41,523 nt of DNA. Origin: Alphaproteobacteria bacterium UBA830 (GTDB lineage Bacteria > Pseudomonadota > Alphaproteobacteria > MPNO01 > UBA830). The first letter of the stretch is position 1. Each line of letters opens with the position of its first letter. The stretch covers positions 1-41,523 of the forward strand of contig CAJIYX010000015.1 of NCBI GenBank assembly GCA_905181725.1, written 5' to 3'. Both the position numbers and the translations under genes were made by a program. The notes below the pieces were generated by a model. The model was given only the letters and a program-made list of their open reading frames with translations. It was not told where the DNA came from and made no database searches. Below are positions 1 to 7,777 of this stretch, in pieces.

Positions 1-30
1 GGAGCGGTGAAATATCTGTCATCACAACCT

Positions 31-504
31 CTATAATTTTGAACTGGCCCAATCGGCGGCAGGATCAAGCGGGTCCGGCGTCAGAGCGGCGGCTATTATC
101 CCTTCGATCGCGCAGAATTCATCCTTGTCCGACGTATCGCCCGAAATGCCGACGGCACCGATCGCAAAACCTTCGGCATCGCTGATCAATACCCCGCCCG
201 GCACCGGCACGAACCTGCCATCGGACACCGCCGACAACGCGCCCTGGAACACCGGGCGATCGGCCAGCCTGTCGCGTATCAATCGACTCGGAAGCCCCAT
301 GCCCAACGCGCCCCAGGCCTTCCCGGTTGCGACACCGGCGCGCATGTTGCCGCAGCCGTCCTGGCGTTTCATCGCGACCATATGTCCACCACTGTCGAGC
401 ACAACAACGGTCAATGGCATCATCTGGTGTGCCGTACCGGCTGCGAGCGCCGCATCGACGATCTTTTCGGCTGCGGCCAACGGCAGGCTTGTCTTAACTT
501 TCAT
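31..504 (-). CDS. GlcG/HbpS-family heme-binding-like protein
   Basis: This 157-residue protein matches the GlcG/HbpS (DUF336) family: an opening helix with LPLAAAEKIVDAAL, then VVVLDSGGHMVAMKRQDG, a G-K-A-W segment, a VPGGVLI segment and a closing GAVGISGDTSDKDE. Length is normal for the family. Members bind heme or small ligands, or act as accessory proteins in glycolate and aromatic catabolism, and many have no assigned function. It lies 35 bp downstream of the MarR gene on the same strand, so the two are probably co-transcribed and controlled from the operator at 1052-1076. No signal peptide is visible, so it should be cytoplasmic. The family call is firm; the role is inferred. Confidence 0.85.
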   Translation of the reverse strand: MKVKTSLPLAAAEKIVDAALAAGTAHQMMPLTVVVLDSGGHMVAMKRQDGCGNMRAGVATGKAWGALGMGLPSRLIRDRLADRPVFQGALSAVSDGRFVPVPGGVLISDAEGFAIGAVGISGDTSDKDEFCAIEGIIAAALTPDPLDPAADWASSKL

Positions 505-539
505 GGGATCGTCTTCCGGAAAGGGCGTCGATCATCATG

Positions 540-998
540 CTAGTCGCGGCGGAGCGCGCCGACAATGCGGCGAAGTGCCTTCATCATGGCCTCCTTGTCG
601 ATATCACCCAAGGCGTCTTCCATCCGTCGCTCCTGGGCCTCGACCAGCGCGGTCGCCGCCGCCAGCACCTCCCTGCCCGCCTCGGTCAGGGAAAGCCCAT
701 GAAAACGCCTGTCACCGGGCAACTGATCCTGGGTCACGAGCCCGCGCCCAACGAGGCGCTTCACGGCGACAGACATGGTTGATTTATCGAGCCTGTAGAT
801 GCGCAACAGGTCCGTCTGGCGAATGTCGGGGTTTAGCTTCACGATAGTCATCAGGCTGAACTCACCCGGCGTCACATCCAGCTCGCGAAAGGGCTCCGAC
901 AGGTCGCGGAACGACGCCGTCTGCGCCTGACGGAGCTGATAGCCAAAATAGTCCGTGAGCTGGGCGAGGTCGATTTCGTCCTCACGTTCTTTGTCCAT
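540..998 (-). CDS. MarR-family transcriptional regulator
   Basis: This 152-residue protein has the MarR winged-helix layout: an N-terminal dimerisation helix, then LNPDIRQTDLLRIYRLDKS as helix-turn-helix (about residues 55-75), VAVKRLVGRGLV as recognition helix and wing lead-in, and the wing with QLPGDRRFHGLSLTEAGR (about 94-110). MarR proteins usually repress a divergent operon and release DNA when they bind an aromatic ligand. It is divergent from the Rieske oxygenase gene, with a perfect inverted repeat in the 86-bp gap, so control of the Rieske/GS-like operon and of itself is the likely job. The specific ligand cannot be read from sequence. Confidence 0.92.
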   Translation of the reverse strand: MDKEREDEIDLAQLTDYFGYQLRQAQTASFRDLSEPFRELDVTPGEFSLMTIVKLNPDIRQTDLLRIYRLDKSTMSVAVKRLVGRGLVTQDQLPGDRRFHGLSLTEAGREVLAAATALVEAQERRMEDALGDIDKEAMMKALRRIVGALRRD

Positions 999-1051
999 CA
1001 GTCGTTACCCGCCAGTGGTCAGCCTTATTGGGGACAAGTCACCCCTAGCCA

Positions 1052-1076
1052 ATTTAGTTTGACGATCAAACTAAAT
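1052..1076. promoter_or_regulatory. Putative MarR operator: 25-bp perfect inverted repeat
   Basis: Arms ATTTAGTTTGA and TCAAACTAAAT (11 bp each) flank a 3-base centre, CGA. The element is AT-rich against a GC-rich background and sits between the divergent MarR and Rieske genes. Its size and symmetry fit a MarR dimer site. It lies only 8 bp before the ATG at 1085, which favours the downstream ATG at 1139 as the true Rieske start. Confidence 0.8.
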
Positions 1077-1138
1077 CAACATATATGTTTTGGCCGAATG
1101 CGATTGCGCGCCCGAACAATGACTTGGATACTGATCAG

Positions 1139-2488
1139 ATGCTGAATGCTGAGCAAAACCGGCTGGTAACCGAAACCGGCCCCGGCACCGGGTGCGGCAA
1201 CCTTATGCGCCATTACTGGCAACCTGCTGCGTTGACCGAGGAACTGACGGATGAACGACCGGTGGTGCCGGTCACGCTGATGGGCGAAGAGCTGGTTCTG
1301 TACCGTGGCGATGATGGCACCTATGGCCTGATCGCACGCCATTGCCCCCACCGCGGCGCCGACCTGTGTTACGGGCGCCTCGAAGACGGCGGCCTGCGCT
1401 GCCCGTTCCACGGCTGGCTGTTCGATGAGACGGGTAAATGCCTGGAACAACCGGCCGAGCCGAAGGGCAGCAATTTTCATTCCAAAATCAACCACACCGC
1501 CTATCCTTGCATCGAGCGCAACGGCATCGTCTTTACCTATATGGGCCCCGGCAATCCGCCGCCACTGCCCGCCTTGGATTGTTTCGAAGCGCCGAACGAA
1601 TTCACATTTGCCTTTAAGGGCTTCGTCGATTGCAACTGGCTGCAATTGAACGAGGTTGGCATCGACCCCGCCCATGCGTCGTTTCTGCACCGGTTCTTCG
1701 AGGATAAGACCGATGACGAAGGCTATGGCCAGCAGTTCCGTTTTTCGACCGAGGAAAGCGACGTCGCGATCACCAAGGTGCTGCGCGAATACGACTGCCC
1801 GGAGATCGATTTCGAGACCAGCGAGACCGGGCTGCGCCTGTTCGCGCTCCGTCAGCTCAATGACGACGAAATGCATGTCCGCGTGACCAACCAGATATTC
1901 CCGAACGCGATCATCATCCCGATCAGCAACGAGATCATGCTGACCCAGTGGCATGTCCCGATCGACGACACGACAAGCTGGTGGTACGCGATCTTTTCTA
2001 GCTTCACCGAGACGGTCGACAAGGACCGTATGCGCAAGGACCGGCTGGAACTCTATACGCTGCCCGATTACCGCCCGCGAAAGCACAGCGGCAACAATTA
2101 CGGGTTCGATCCTGAGGAACAGAAGACCAAGACCTATACCGGCATGGGCATGGACATAAACGTCCATGACCAGTGGGCCGTAGAATCGCTCGGCAAAATT
2201 CAGGACCGCACCCAGGAACACCTCGGCACGACCGACAAGGTAATCATTGCCAACCGGAAGCTGATGATCAAAGCAATTGAGGCGGTCAAAAGCGGTGGCC
2301 CACCCGATATATCGCTCCGCCCCGCCGATCGGGCGCTCTGCCGTGGCCCGGTCGCAATCGACACCATTTCGCCTGCCGCCACCTGGCGCGACGACTGGAA
2401 AAAAACGGCCGCCGAACGCCGCAGCCGATCTTCCTGGGCCAGGGAAACCTCGCCCGACGCACAAAACGAAGGATCCCTGGAAGACTAG
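1139..2488 (+). CDS. Rieske 2Fe-2S ring-hydroxylating oxygenase, large subunit (phthalate 4,5-dioxygenase-like)
   Basis: This is an oxygenase of the Pht3/VanA-like class. It has an N-terminal Rieske domain with CPH and CPFHGW supplying two Cys and two His to the 2Fe-2S cluster, and a C-terminal catalytic domain with the mononuclear iron motif D-P-A-H-x4-H (GIDPAHASFLHRF). The family hydroxylates or O-/N-dealkylates aromatic acids using electrons from a separate reductase, which is absent here. I chose ATG 1139 (449 residues) because its first residues, MLNAEQNRLV, align with usual family N-termini. An in-frame ATG at 1085 would add 18 residues but abuts the operator and has no Shine-Dalgarno. 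The stop is one base before the GS-like start, so the two are almost certainly translated from one message. Confidence 0.93.
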   Translation: MLNAEQNRLVTETGPGTGCGNLMRHYWQPAALTEELTDERPVVPVTLMGEELVLYRGDDGTYGLIARHCPHRGADLCYGRLEDGGLRCPFHGWLFDETGKCLEQPAEPKGSNFHSKINHTAYPCIERNGIVFTYMGPGNPPPLPALDCFEAPNEFTFAFKGFVDCNWLQLNEVGIDPAHASFLHRFFEDKTDDEGYGQQFRFSTEESDVAITKVLREYDCPEIDFETSETGLRLFALRQLNDDEMHVRVTNQIFPNAIIIPISNEIMLTQWHVPIDDTTSWWYAIFSSFTETVDKDRMRKDRLELYTLPDYRPRKHSGNNYGFDPEEQKTKTYTGMGMDINVHDQWAVESLGKIQDRTQEHLGTTDKVIIANRKLMIKAIEAVKSGGPPDISLRPADRALCRGPVAIDTISPAATWRDDWKKTAAERRSRSSWARETSPDAQNEGSLED

Positions 2489-2489
2489 A

Positions 2490-3959
2490 ATGGCAGATCA
2501 TAAAAACACGATGGGGCTTACCGGGTTCGTCGACCAGCACAACCTGTGGACCGATAATGATGCAGAGGCTGCCGAGGAGGTCATCGCACAGATCCAGACC
2601 CATGATCTTGAAGTCGTGCGGTTATCTTACGCCGATCAGCACGGCATTCTGCGCGGCAAAACCCTGATTGCCGGGGAAATACCGCAGGCAATGCGTAACG
2701 GCTGCTCTATCACCACTACCCTGCTTGCCAAGGACACTTCGCATACGACCGTCTTTCCCGTGTTCAGCCCCGGTGGCGGATTTGGCATCCCCGAGATGGA
2801 GAATGCCGGCGATTTTGTCGCCGTGCCGATCCCATCGACGTTCCAGGTTTTGCCCTGGGCACCGAAAACCGGCTGGATGCTGTGCGACGGATATCTTGGC
2901 AATGGCGAACCGGTGCCGTTCTCGACCCGTCATATCCTCAAAGGCGCGCTCAATGCACTGGCCGACGAGGGATTCGACTATATCGCTGGCATCGAGGTCG
3001 AATGTCATATCTATAAGCTCGAGGACCCGATGCTGAAGCCGGAACATGCCGGGCAGCCGGCCTGTCCCCCGGAAGTCAGCCTGCTCGCTCACGGCTTCCA
3101 CTACCTGACCGAGCAGCGGATGGACGAGATCGATCCCGTCTTTGAAATCCTGCGCGGCGACCTGATCGCGCTTGGCCTGCCGCTGCGGACCCTCGAATCG
3201 GAGTTCGGCCCGAGCCAGTTCGAATTCACTATGGCCCCCGCCGGCGGCCTGGAAGCTGCCGATAACATGATGCTGTTCAGAAGCGCTGTGAAACAGATAT
3301 GCCGGCGCCATGGCTATCACGCGACCTTCATGTGCCGCCCTGGTCTCGCAAACGCCTTTGCCAGCGGTTGGCACCTGCACCAGTCGCTCGAACGCCGGTC
3401 GAACGGTGCCAACGCTTTTATCCCGGAGACCGCAGACCAGCTGATTTCCCCGACGGGCGAAGCCTTTGCGGCGGGTATTCTCAAAAATGCCGCGGGGGCG
3501 GCTGTTTTTACCACCCCCACGGTTAACGGCTACAAGCGCTACAAGCCCAATTCACTGGCGCCTGACCGCGCCGCATGGGGCCGCGATAACAAGGGCGCCA
3601 TGCTCCGCGTTGTCAGTGCAGGCCCCGGAGACGGGGCCACGCGGCTTGAAAACCGCGCCGGTGAGCCGTCGGCAAATCCGTATCTGTACCTCGCATCGCA
3701 GGTTCACAGCGGGCTCGACGGTCTGAAAAACGACCTTATACCGCCGCCGCCGACGGACGACCCGTATGCGAATGATGCAGCGCCGTTACCGACCAACCTG
3801 ATGGATGCAATCACCGAGCTCGACAAAAGCACGACGTTGCGTGCGGCTTTTGGCGACCAGTTCGTCGATTACCTTTTGCACATCAAACGCGCCGAAATCT
3901 CCCGGTTCCTGTCGACGGTCACCGACTGGGAACACCGCGAATATTTTGAGATCTTCTGA
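2490..3959 (+). CDS. Glutamine synthetase-like ligase (gamma-glutamyl-amide synthase type)
   Basis: This 489-residue protein has the full glutamine synthetase fold: a beta-grasp N-domain (DLEVVRLSYADQHGILRGK) and a catalytic domain with GIEVECH, PSQFEFTMAP, ASGWHLHQSL, the nucleotide-loop region NGYKRYKPNS and RLENRAGEPSANPYLY, which carries the substrate arginine. It resembles GlnA-like ligases of amine metabolism (PuuA, the aniline enzymes TdnQ/AtdA1) more than housekeeping GlnA, and it lies with an oxygenase rather than with glnB. The reaction would be ATP-dependent joining of glutamate to an amine. The start ATG is one base after the Rieske stop; an upstream in-frame extension to 2277 would overlap the Rieske gene and is rejected. 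The substrate is unknown. Confidence 0.88.
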   Translation: MADHKNTMGLTGFVDQHNLWTDNDAEAAEEVIAQIQTHDLEVVRLSYADQHGILRGKTLIAGEIPQAMRNGCSITTTLLAKDTSHTTVFPVFSPGGGFGIPEMENAGDFVAVPIPSTFQVLPWAPKTGWMLCDGYLGNGEPVPFSTRHILKGALNALADEGFDYIAGIEVECHIYKLEDPMLKPEHAGQPACPPEVSLLAHGFHYLTEQRMDEIDPVFEILRGDLIALGLPLRTLESEFGPSQFEFTMAPAGGLEAADNMMLFRSAVKQICRRHGYHATFMCRPGLANAFASGWHLHQSLERRSNGANAFIPETADQLISPTGEAFAAGILKNAAGAAVFTTPTVNGYKRYKPNSLAPDRAAWGRDNKGAMLRVVSAGPGDGATRLENRAGEPSANPYLYLASQVHSGLDGLKNDLIPPPPTDDPYANDAAPLPTNLMDAITELDKSTTLRAAFGDQFVDYLLHIKRAEISRFLSTVTDWEHREYFEIF

Positions 3960-4020
3960 CCTCGCCGCATTTTCGCCGTAATCCTGACTAGGATCGCGGC
4001 TCTTAGTACACAGCGTCTTG

Positions 4021-4179
4021 ATGCATAGCGTTGGGGGGGCTCAGATAGGGGCATTCGTCAAATACCCGGTCGTCTTCTCGGGCGGCTGGCTGTTCGACTT
4101 TATCGTCGACATCCAGTTTATGTCGGGTTTTGCCGCAGGCTGGCCGACCAACACATGGGTTGGGAACCTACTTCTCTGA
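4021..4179 (+). CDS. Small hydrophobic ORF (52 aa), possibly a relic of a membrane protein
   Basis: An ATG-initiated 52-codon frame encodes a protein-like sequence with aromatic and hydrophobic clusters (VKYPVVFSGGWLFDFIVDIQ, then GFAAGWPTNTWVGN). It fills most of the 252-bp gap between the GS-like gene and DUF3253. There is no clear Shine-Dalgarno. It may be a short membrane peptide or the C-terminal stub of a lost transporter. I do not recognise the family. The composition looks better than random, but the call is weak. Confidence 0.35.
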   Translation: MHSVGGAQIGAFVKYPVVFSGGWLFDFIVDIQFMSGFAAGWPTNTWVGNLLL

Positions 4180-4211
4180 GAGGGCGGATCCCACGACACT
4201 AGAGAGGTGAA

Positions 4212-4523
4212 CTAGTCTTCCTGCGCTTCCTCTTGCGGTTTCGCGACCGCGAGCCTCATCCGCACAACACCGCGAAAACCCTCCGGATCGACAACGACGC
4301 CCTTGCGGGTGATCTCGATGCGTCCGGCACGCGCCAGATGGACCATCTGCTGTTTGACGGGGTTCATGAACCGGCGCCACGCATCAGGCTTTTCACTAGT
4401 TCGTTTGCGCGCCTCACCCAATGCACGGGCTATATCCACGGGGGCCGCCGAACCGGATTCAGCAAGCGTCGCCAGGATGAAGTCGGCAACCGGGTCGAGC
4501 GGTTTTTCTGTCTCATTTTCCAT
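4212..4523 (-). CDS. DUF3253 domain protein
   Basis: This 103-residue protein fits DUF3253: a helical winged-helix-like unit with DFILATLAESGSAAPVDIARALG, a central W-R-R-F-M-x-P-V segment, and a terminal AGRIEITRKGVVVDPEGFRG. The family is small and uncharacterised; the fold suggests DNA or RNA binding, but no function is established. I use ATG 4523 (starting MENETEK); a TTG seven codons upstream is possible. It is divergent from the MFS gene with a 53-bp gap, so the two may share a promoter region. Confidence 0.75.
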   Translation of the reverse strand: MENETEKPLDPVADFILATLAESGSAAPVDIARALGEARKRTSEKPDAWRRFMNPVKQQMVHLARAGRIEITRKGVVVDPEGFRGVVRMRLAVAKPQEEAQED

Positions 4524-4576
4524 GACGGGGTTGTAAGGCGGCAATCGCTACGAGACAAGCGCGCCGACCGGGAGTA

Positions 4577-5851
4577 ATGAGGTGTATGTCTTCTTCATCC
4601 CGGCTGGGCGGCATCGCGGTTGCGATGGCGAACCGCAATTACCGCGTTTACACCTATGGTGCGATCCCGTCGCTGCTCGGCACGTGGATTCAACGGATGG
4701 CCATGGGCTGGCTGGCCTGGGAACTGACAAAATCCGGCACATGGCTGGGCCTCGTAGCGTTTGCCGACCTCGCGCCCACGGTACTCACGGCGCCAATAGC
4801 CGGCGCATTTGCCGACCGGGTGAACCGGCTCCGAATGGTCCGGTTGATCCAATATGCCAATATTCTCCAGGCATCGGCGCTCGCCTATTTCTCGCTTGCC
4901 GGGTTGATGACAATCGAATTGTTGTTCTGCCTGGCGCTTGCTCAGGGTGCCACACAAGGCATTCACCAGCCGTTCCGACAATCGCTGATCGGCACCATCG
5001 TGACGCGCGAGGAAATCACGTCCGCAATCGGCATCAATTCGACGATCTGGAACACCTCACGCCTGATCGGGCCCGCGATATCGGCGGTTATCATTATCCA
5101 TTTCGGTGTCGGCATCACGTTTCTGGTCAACGCTCTAAGCTACGTGCCGATGCTGATCGGCCTGCACATGATCAATGTGAAGCAGGAGCTCAAGGCACAA
5201 AAATCACTCGCCGATGTGCCGGGCGAGATACTCGAAGGCATTCGCTACGCGGCCAATCATAGCCTTATCGGCCCACTGCTGATCATGCTGTTTGCCTTTT
5301 CGTTCTTCGGGCGGGCGGCGGCCGAATTACTACCCGGGTTTACCGGCGCGGTCTTCGACAAAGGCGCAGACGGGCTCGCTATCCTGACCGGCGCTGCCGG
5401 GTTCGGGTCACTTTTTTCGGGAATATGGCTGTCTCGTCGTGGCAGGCTGACCGGACTGACGGACATCCTGATCGTGATCGTGTTGTTTATTGCCGTCTTT
5501 CAGCTCGCTTTTGTTGCCACCGATATCTTCTGGGTCTCGGCCATCGTCTTCTGTGGCTGGGGCTTCATGCTGAACGGCAGTGGGATCATCATTCAATCGC
5601 TGATCCAGGCGAATGTTCCGAACGAGATCCGTGGGCGAGTGGTTAGCCTGTATGGCATGATATGGCTGGGCATCCCCGCCGTCGGCGCCTTTGCCATGGG
5701 TGCTGCTGCCGATTTCATCGGATTTCGCGTCCCGGTCGCCATTGGCGCTGGCGCAATTCTGATCGCATTTCTCTGGGCAGTTCCCCGGCGGGCCAGATTG
5801 CGCGCGGAGATCGCCAAAATGGCAGCGAACCGACCTAAAACTGATGGTTAA
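4577..5851 (+). CDS. MFS transporter (MFS_3/EntS-like exporter)
   Basis: This 424-residue integral membrane protein has about 12 hydrophobic segments. The N-half carries the MFS loop motif AGAFADRVNRLRMVRL, and features such as ALAQGATQGIHQPFRQSLI and NEIRGRVVSLYGM are typical of the MFS_3 group (enterobactin exporter EntS-like, many small-molecule effluxers). It probably exports a small molecule by proton antiport across the inner membrane. Starts at 4577 and 4586 are both plausible; GGGAG lies just upstream. It stands alone on the plus strand, so no substrate can be inferred from an operon. Confidence 0.88.
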   Translation: MRCMSSSSRLGGIAVAMANRNYRVYTYGAIPSLLGTWIQRMAMGWLAWELTKSGTWLGLVAFADLAPTVLTAPIAGAFADRVNRLRMVRLIQYANILQASALAYFSLAGLMTIELLFCLALAQGATQGIHQPFRQSLIGTIVTREEITSAIGINSTIWNTSRLIGPAISAVIIIHFGVGITFLVNALSYVPMLIGLHMINVKQELKAQKSLADVPGEILEGIRYAANHSLIGPLLIMLFAFSFFGRAAAELLPGFTGAVFDKGADGLAILTGAAGFGSLFSGIWLSRRGRLTGLTDILIVIVLFIAVFQLAFVATDIFWVSAIVFCGWGFMLNGSGIIIQSLIQANVPNEIRGRVVSLYGMIWLGIPAVGAFAMGAAADFIGFRVPVAIGAGAILIAFLWAVPRRARLRAEIAKMAANRPKTDG

Positions 5852-6075
5852 CTGTTCTTTTACCCCAGCAAAAATTACAATGCTGCATCGCTATAAAATA
5901 ATTGCAAACTGGCCTGATTCCATCCAATTGTAAGAAGTGCAGCAATACTGGAGTTTCGCATGAAGAACGGCGAAGTCATTACGATCTATCTCCCTATATT
6001 TGAGGAGAAACTTGCCAAGCTCGAAGCCAGAGACCTTGGCGACACTATCGAGGCTGCGCGCCTGCACCGGGTCAC

Positions 6076-6965
6076 TCAGTGGCCCGGTCCCTCTCGTCTG
6101 AGACCGAAGCCCGTGTCGCAGCCTTCCAGTACAGTGACGCGGCGCATATCGCGCGCATAACGCGTGTCATCGAACGGCGTTCCGCGATGCATCGTCTGCT
6201 GGTTGTCCCACATCACCATGTCGCCGACGCGCCATTGATGGCGAAACACAAATTCCAGCCGAGTCGCATGCGCGGTCAGCTCATCCAATAGTTTACGCCC
6301 GCCTTCGGTCAACCAGCCGATGACATGTGACGCATGACTGGCAAGGCAAAGCGACCTCCTGCCGGTCCTCGGATGAACCTGAACCAGACGCCGCGTGACC
6401 TTAACGTCCGGTCCCGGATCCGGCATGCCGCCAAGCGAGCGCGAATACCACATAGAATGTTCCGCGCTGAGATCCTCGACACACTTCTTCATCGCATCGT
6501 CGAGCGTATCGTAGGCGGCCCGCATATCGGCAAATTCGGTATCGACCCGGTCCGGAGGCACCTGGTGCGCGGCCAGTATGGAATAGTTTGCCCGCACCGC
6601 ATCGAACGTCACATCCGAATGCCACAGTAGGTTTCCCTTGTGAAAGGCGCAGCGTGGATCATCGGCGGCGTGAATGTTGCCATTCTCATCCAGATTACCG
6701 ACATCCACCAGTGCGTCGGTCGACAAACGTATCCCCCGCCCTGAAACTGTCTTCTGCATCTTCTGGCGCATCAACGATCCGAACGCCCGACCAACGCCAG
6801 ATGACACTCATCCGCGACCGGCGCGTAATTCCGAAGAATACAGACGGCGTAGCTATCCATCGCCGCGACAAGTTCGTCACGAAGCGCGTCACTCATCCGC
6901 GCAGAAAGATCGACATCTTCCGTTTCGGCGGCGAAACTCGGATGAAGCTGCGTAAACCGAACCAT
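6076..6965 (-). pseudogene. TauD/TfdA-family Fe(II)/2-oxoglutarate dioxygenase, one frameshift
   Basis: Two overlapping frames make one TauD/TfdA protein. The N-terminal part begins at ATG 6965 (MVRFTQLHPSF) and runs through YAVCILRN to about 6790. The rest continues in another frame as GRAFGSL and reads to 6076. The iron ligands are intact in the second frame: H-S-D in LLWHSDVTFD and the distal His in NQQTMHRG, with the 2-oxoglutarate Arg in RDMRRVTV. The two frames join if one base is missing near GTCGGG (about 6786-6792). Total length (about 296 codons) is normal. The only defect is one indel, so it may be a sequencing error or a recent inactivation. The family oxidises sulfonates, aryloxyacids or carnitine-like compounds. 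Confidence 0.82.
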
Positions 6966-6975
6966 CGCTGCCTCG

Positions 6976-7622
6976 CTACTTTGCGAAGATCTTGTTGAGG
7001 AGATCCGTCGTTCGCTTTGCCGGGGTTTCGCGGATGGCGGCCTCTTCCTTGCCGAGATACAGGAATATCCCGGTGATCGCCTTTTCGAAGACGTAATTGG
7101 TAAGATCCGCTTTGACATCCGGCACGAAGGGCCGCGACTGATACTGTCCCATCATCTTGTCATCGCTGTTGACCGCCCCTACATCGGCAAGCAATGCATT
7201 CACGATCGGCTTGAACTCGGCCTTTGCGGTGATGGCATCGCCAAACAGCTTCTTCGCCTTCGGCTTCGCAGTCTCTGCGGCCCGGTTGAGCCCTAACTCC
7301 AGATCGTCCGCCATGCCTGACATACTAACACGGCTCAATGCCGACTGAACCCTTTTCAGCCTATGGGGGATAGCGGAATGCGGACCTGAGGAACCCCACT
7401 CGACTCGTTGGCGGTTCCAACCTGGCCGCCCAGACGCTCGGTCCCAACCCGGAACGCTTCCTTGATGCCCTTGCCGTTTTCGTCATTAGACAATGCACCC
7501 ACCGTACTACGGCCGCTGCCGCTGCCGATCCCAAGCTTGCTGCCTAGCCCGCCGGTTGCGTCTTCCAGTTTCTTAAGGAAACCCTGACCGCTTGCCGGCG
7601 CTGCCGCGAAAGCAACCACCAA
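6976..7622 (-). pseudogene. DUF4197 protein, frameshifted and internally deleted
   Basis: The N-terminal piece (about 7356-7622) has an export-like hydrophobic lead, then FLKKLEDATGGLG, GIKEAFRVGTERLGG and VRIPLSPIG before a stop. The C-terminal piece (6976-about 7352) resumes in another frame as LKRVQSALSRV, then SMSGMADDLELGLNRAAE and FVPDVKADLTNYVFEK. These are successive blocks of DUF4197, a periplasmic family of unknown role. Two defects are visible: a one-base frameshift in the 7352-7370 region, and loss of roughly 30 residues between KKLFGDAI and the FKPIVN block, where intact members carry an extra helical segment. No ATG opens the N-terminal frame (the first candidate is TTG 7622), so the start may also be lost. 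The internal loss points to true decay rather than a read error. Confidence 0.75.
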
Positions 7623-7777
7623 TGCTACCGCGACGAACTCTACGGGAATACAGTTGCTGGTGCCGAACTGCGCAGCATCTGTGCGAGTGGCACAACCACC
7701 TTTGTTTTACGGCCAAAGATGAAAGCCGCAACTGCGCGACCGTTCTCCGCGCTTATTTGATCGACGTCTAGCCAGAA

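Noticed and set aside
1076-2464. Long minus-strand frame (about 462 codons) opposite the Rieske gene
   Set aside because: It is the antisense mirror of a convincing coding frame with clear Rieske motifs; it shows no known domain and is expected from GC-rich codon bias.
5960-6160. Plus-strand 66-codon frame starting in the 224-bp gap after the MFS gene
   Set aside because: The first part looks protein-like, but it runs into the tail of the TauD gene in antisense, there is no strong ribosome-binding site and no family match; probably chance.
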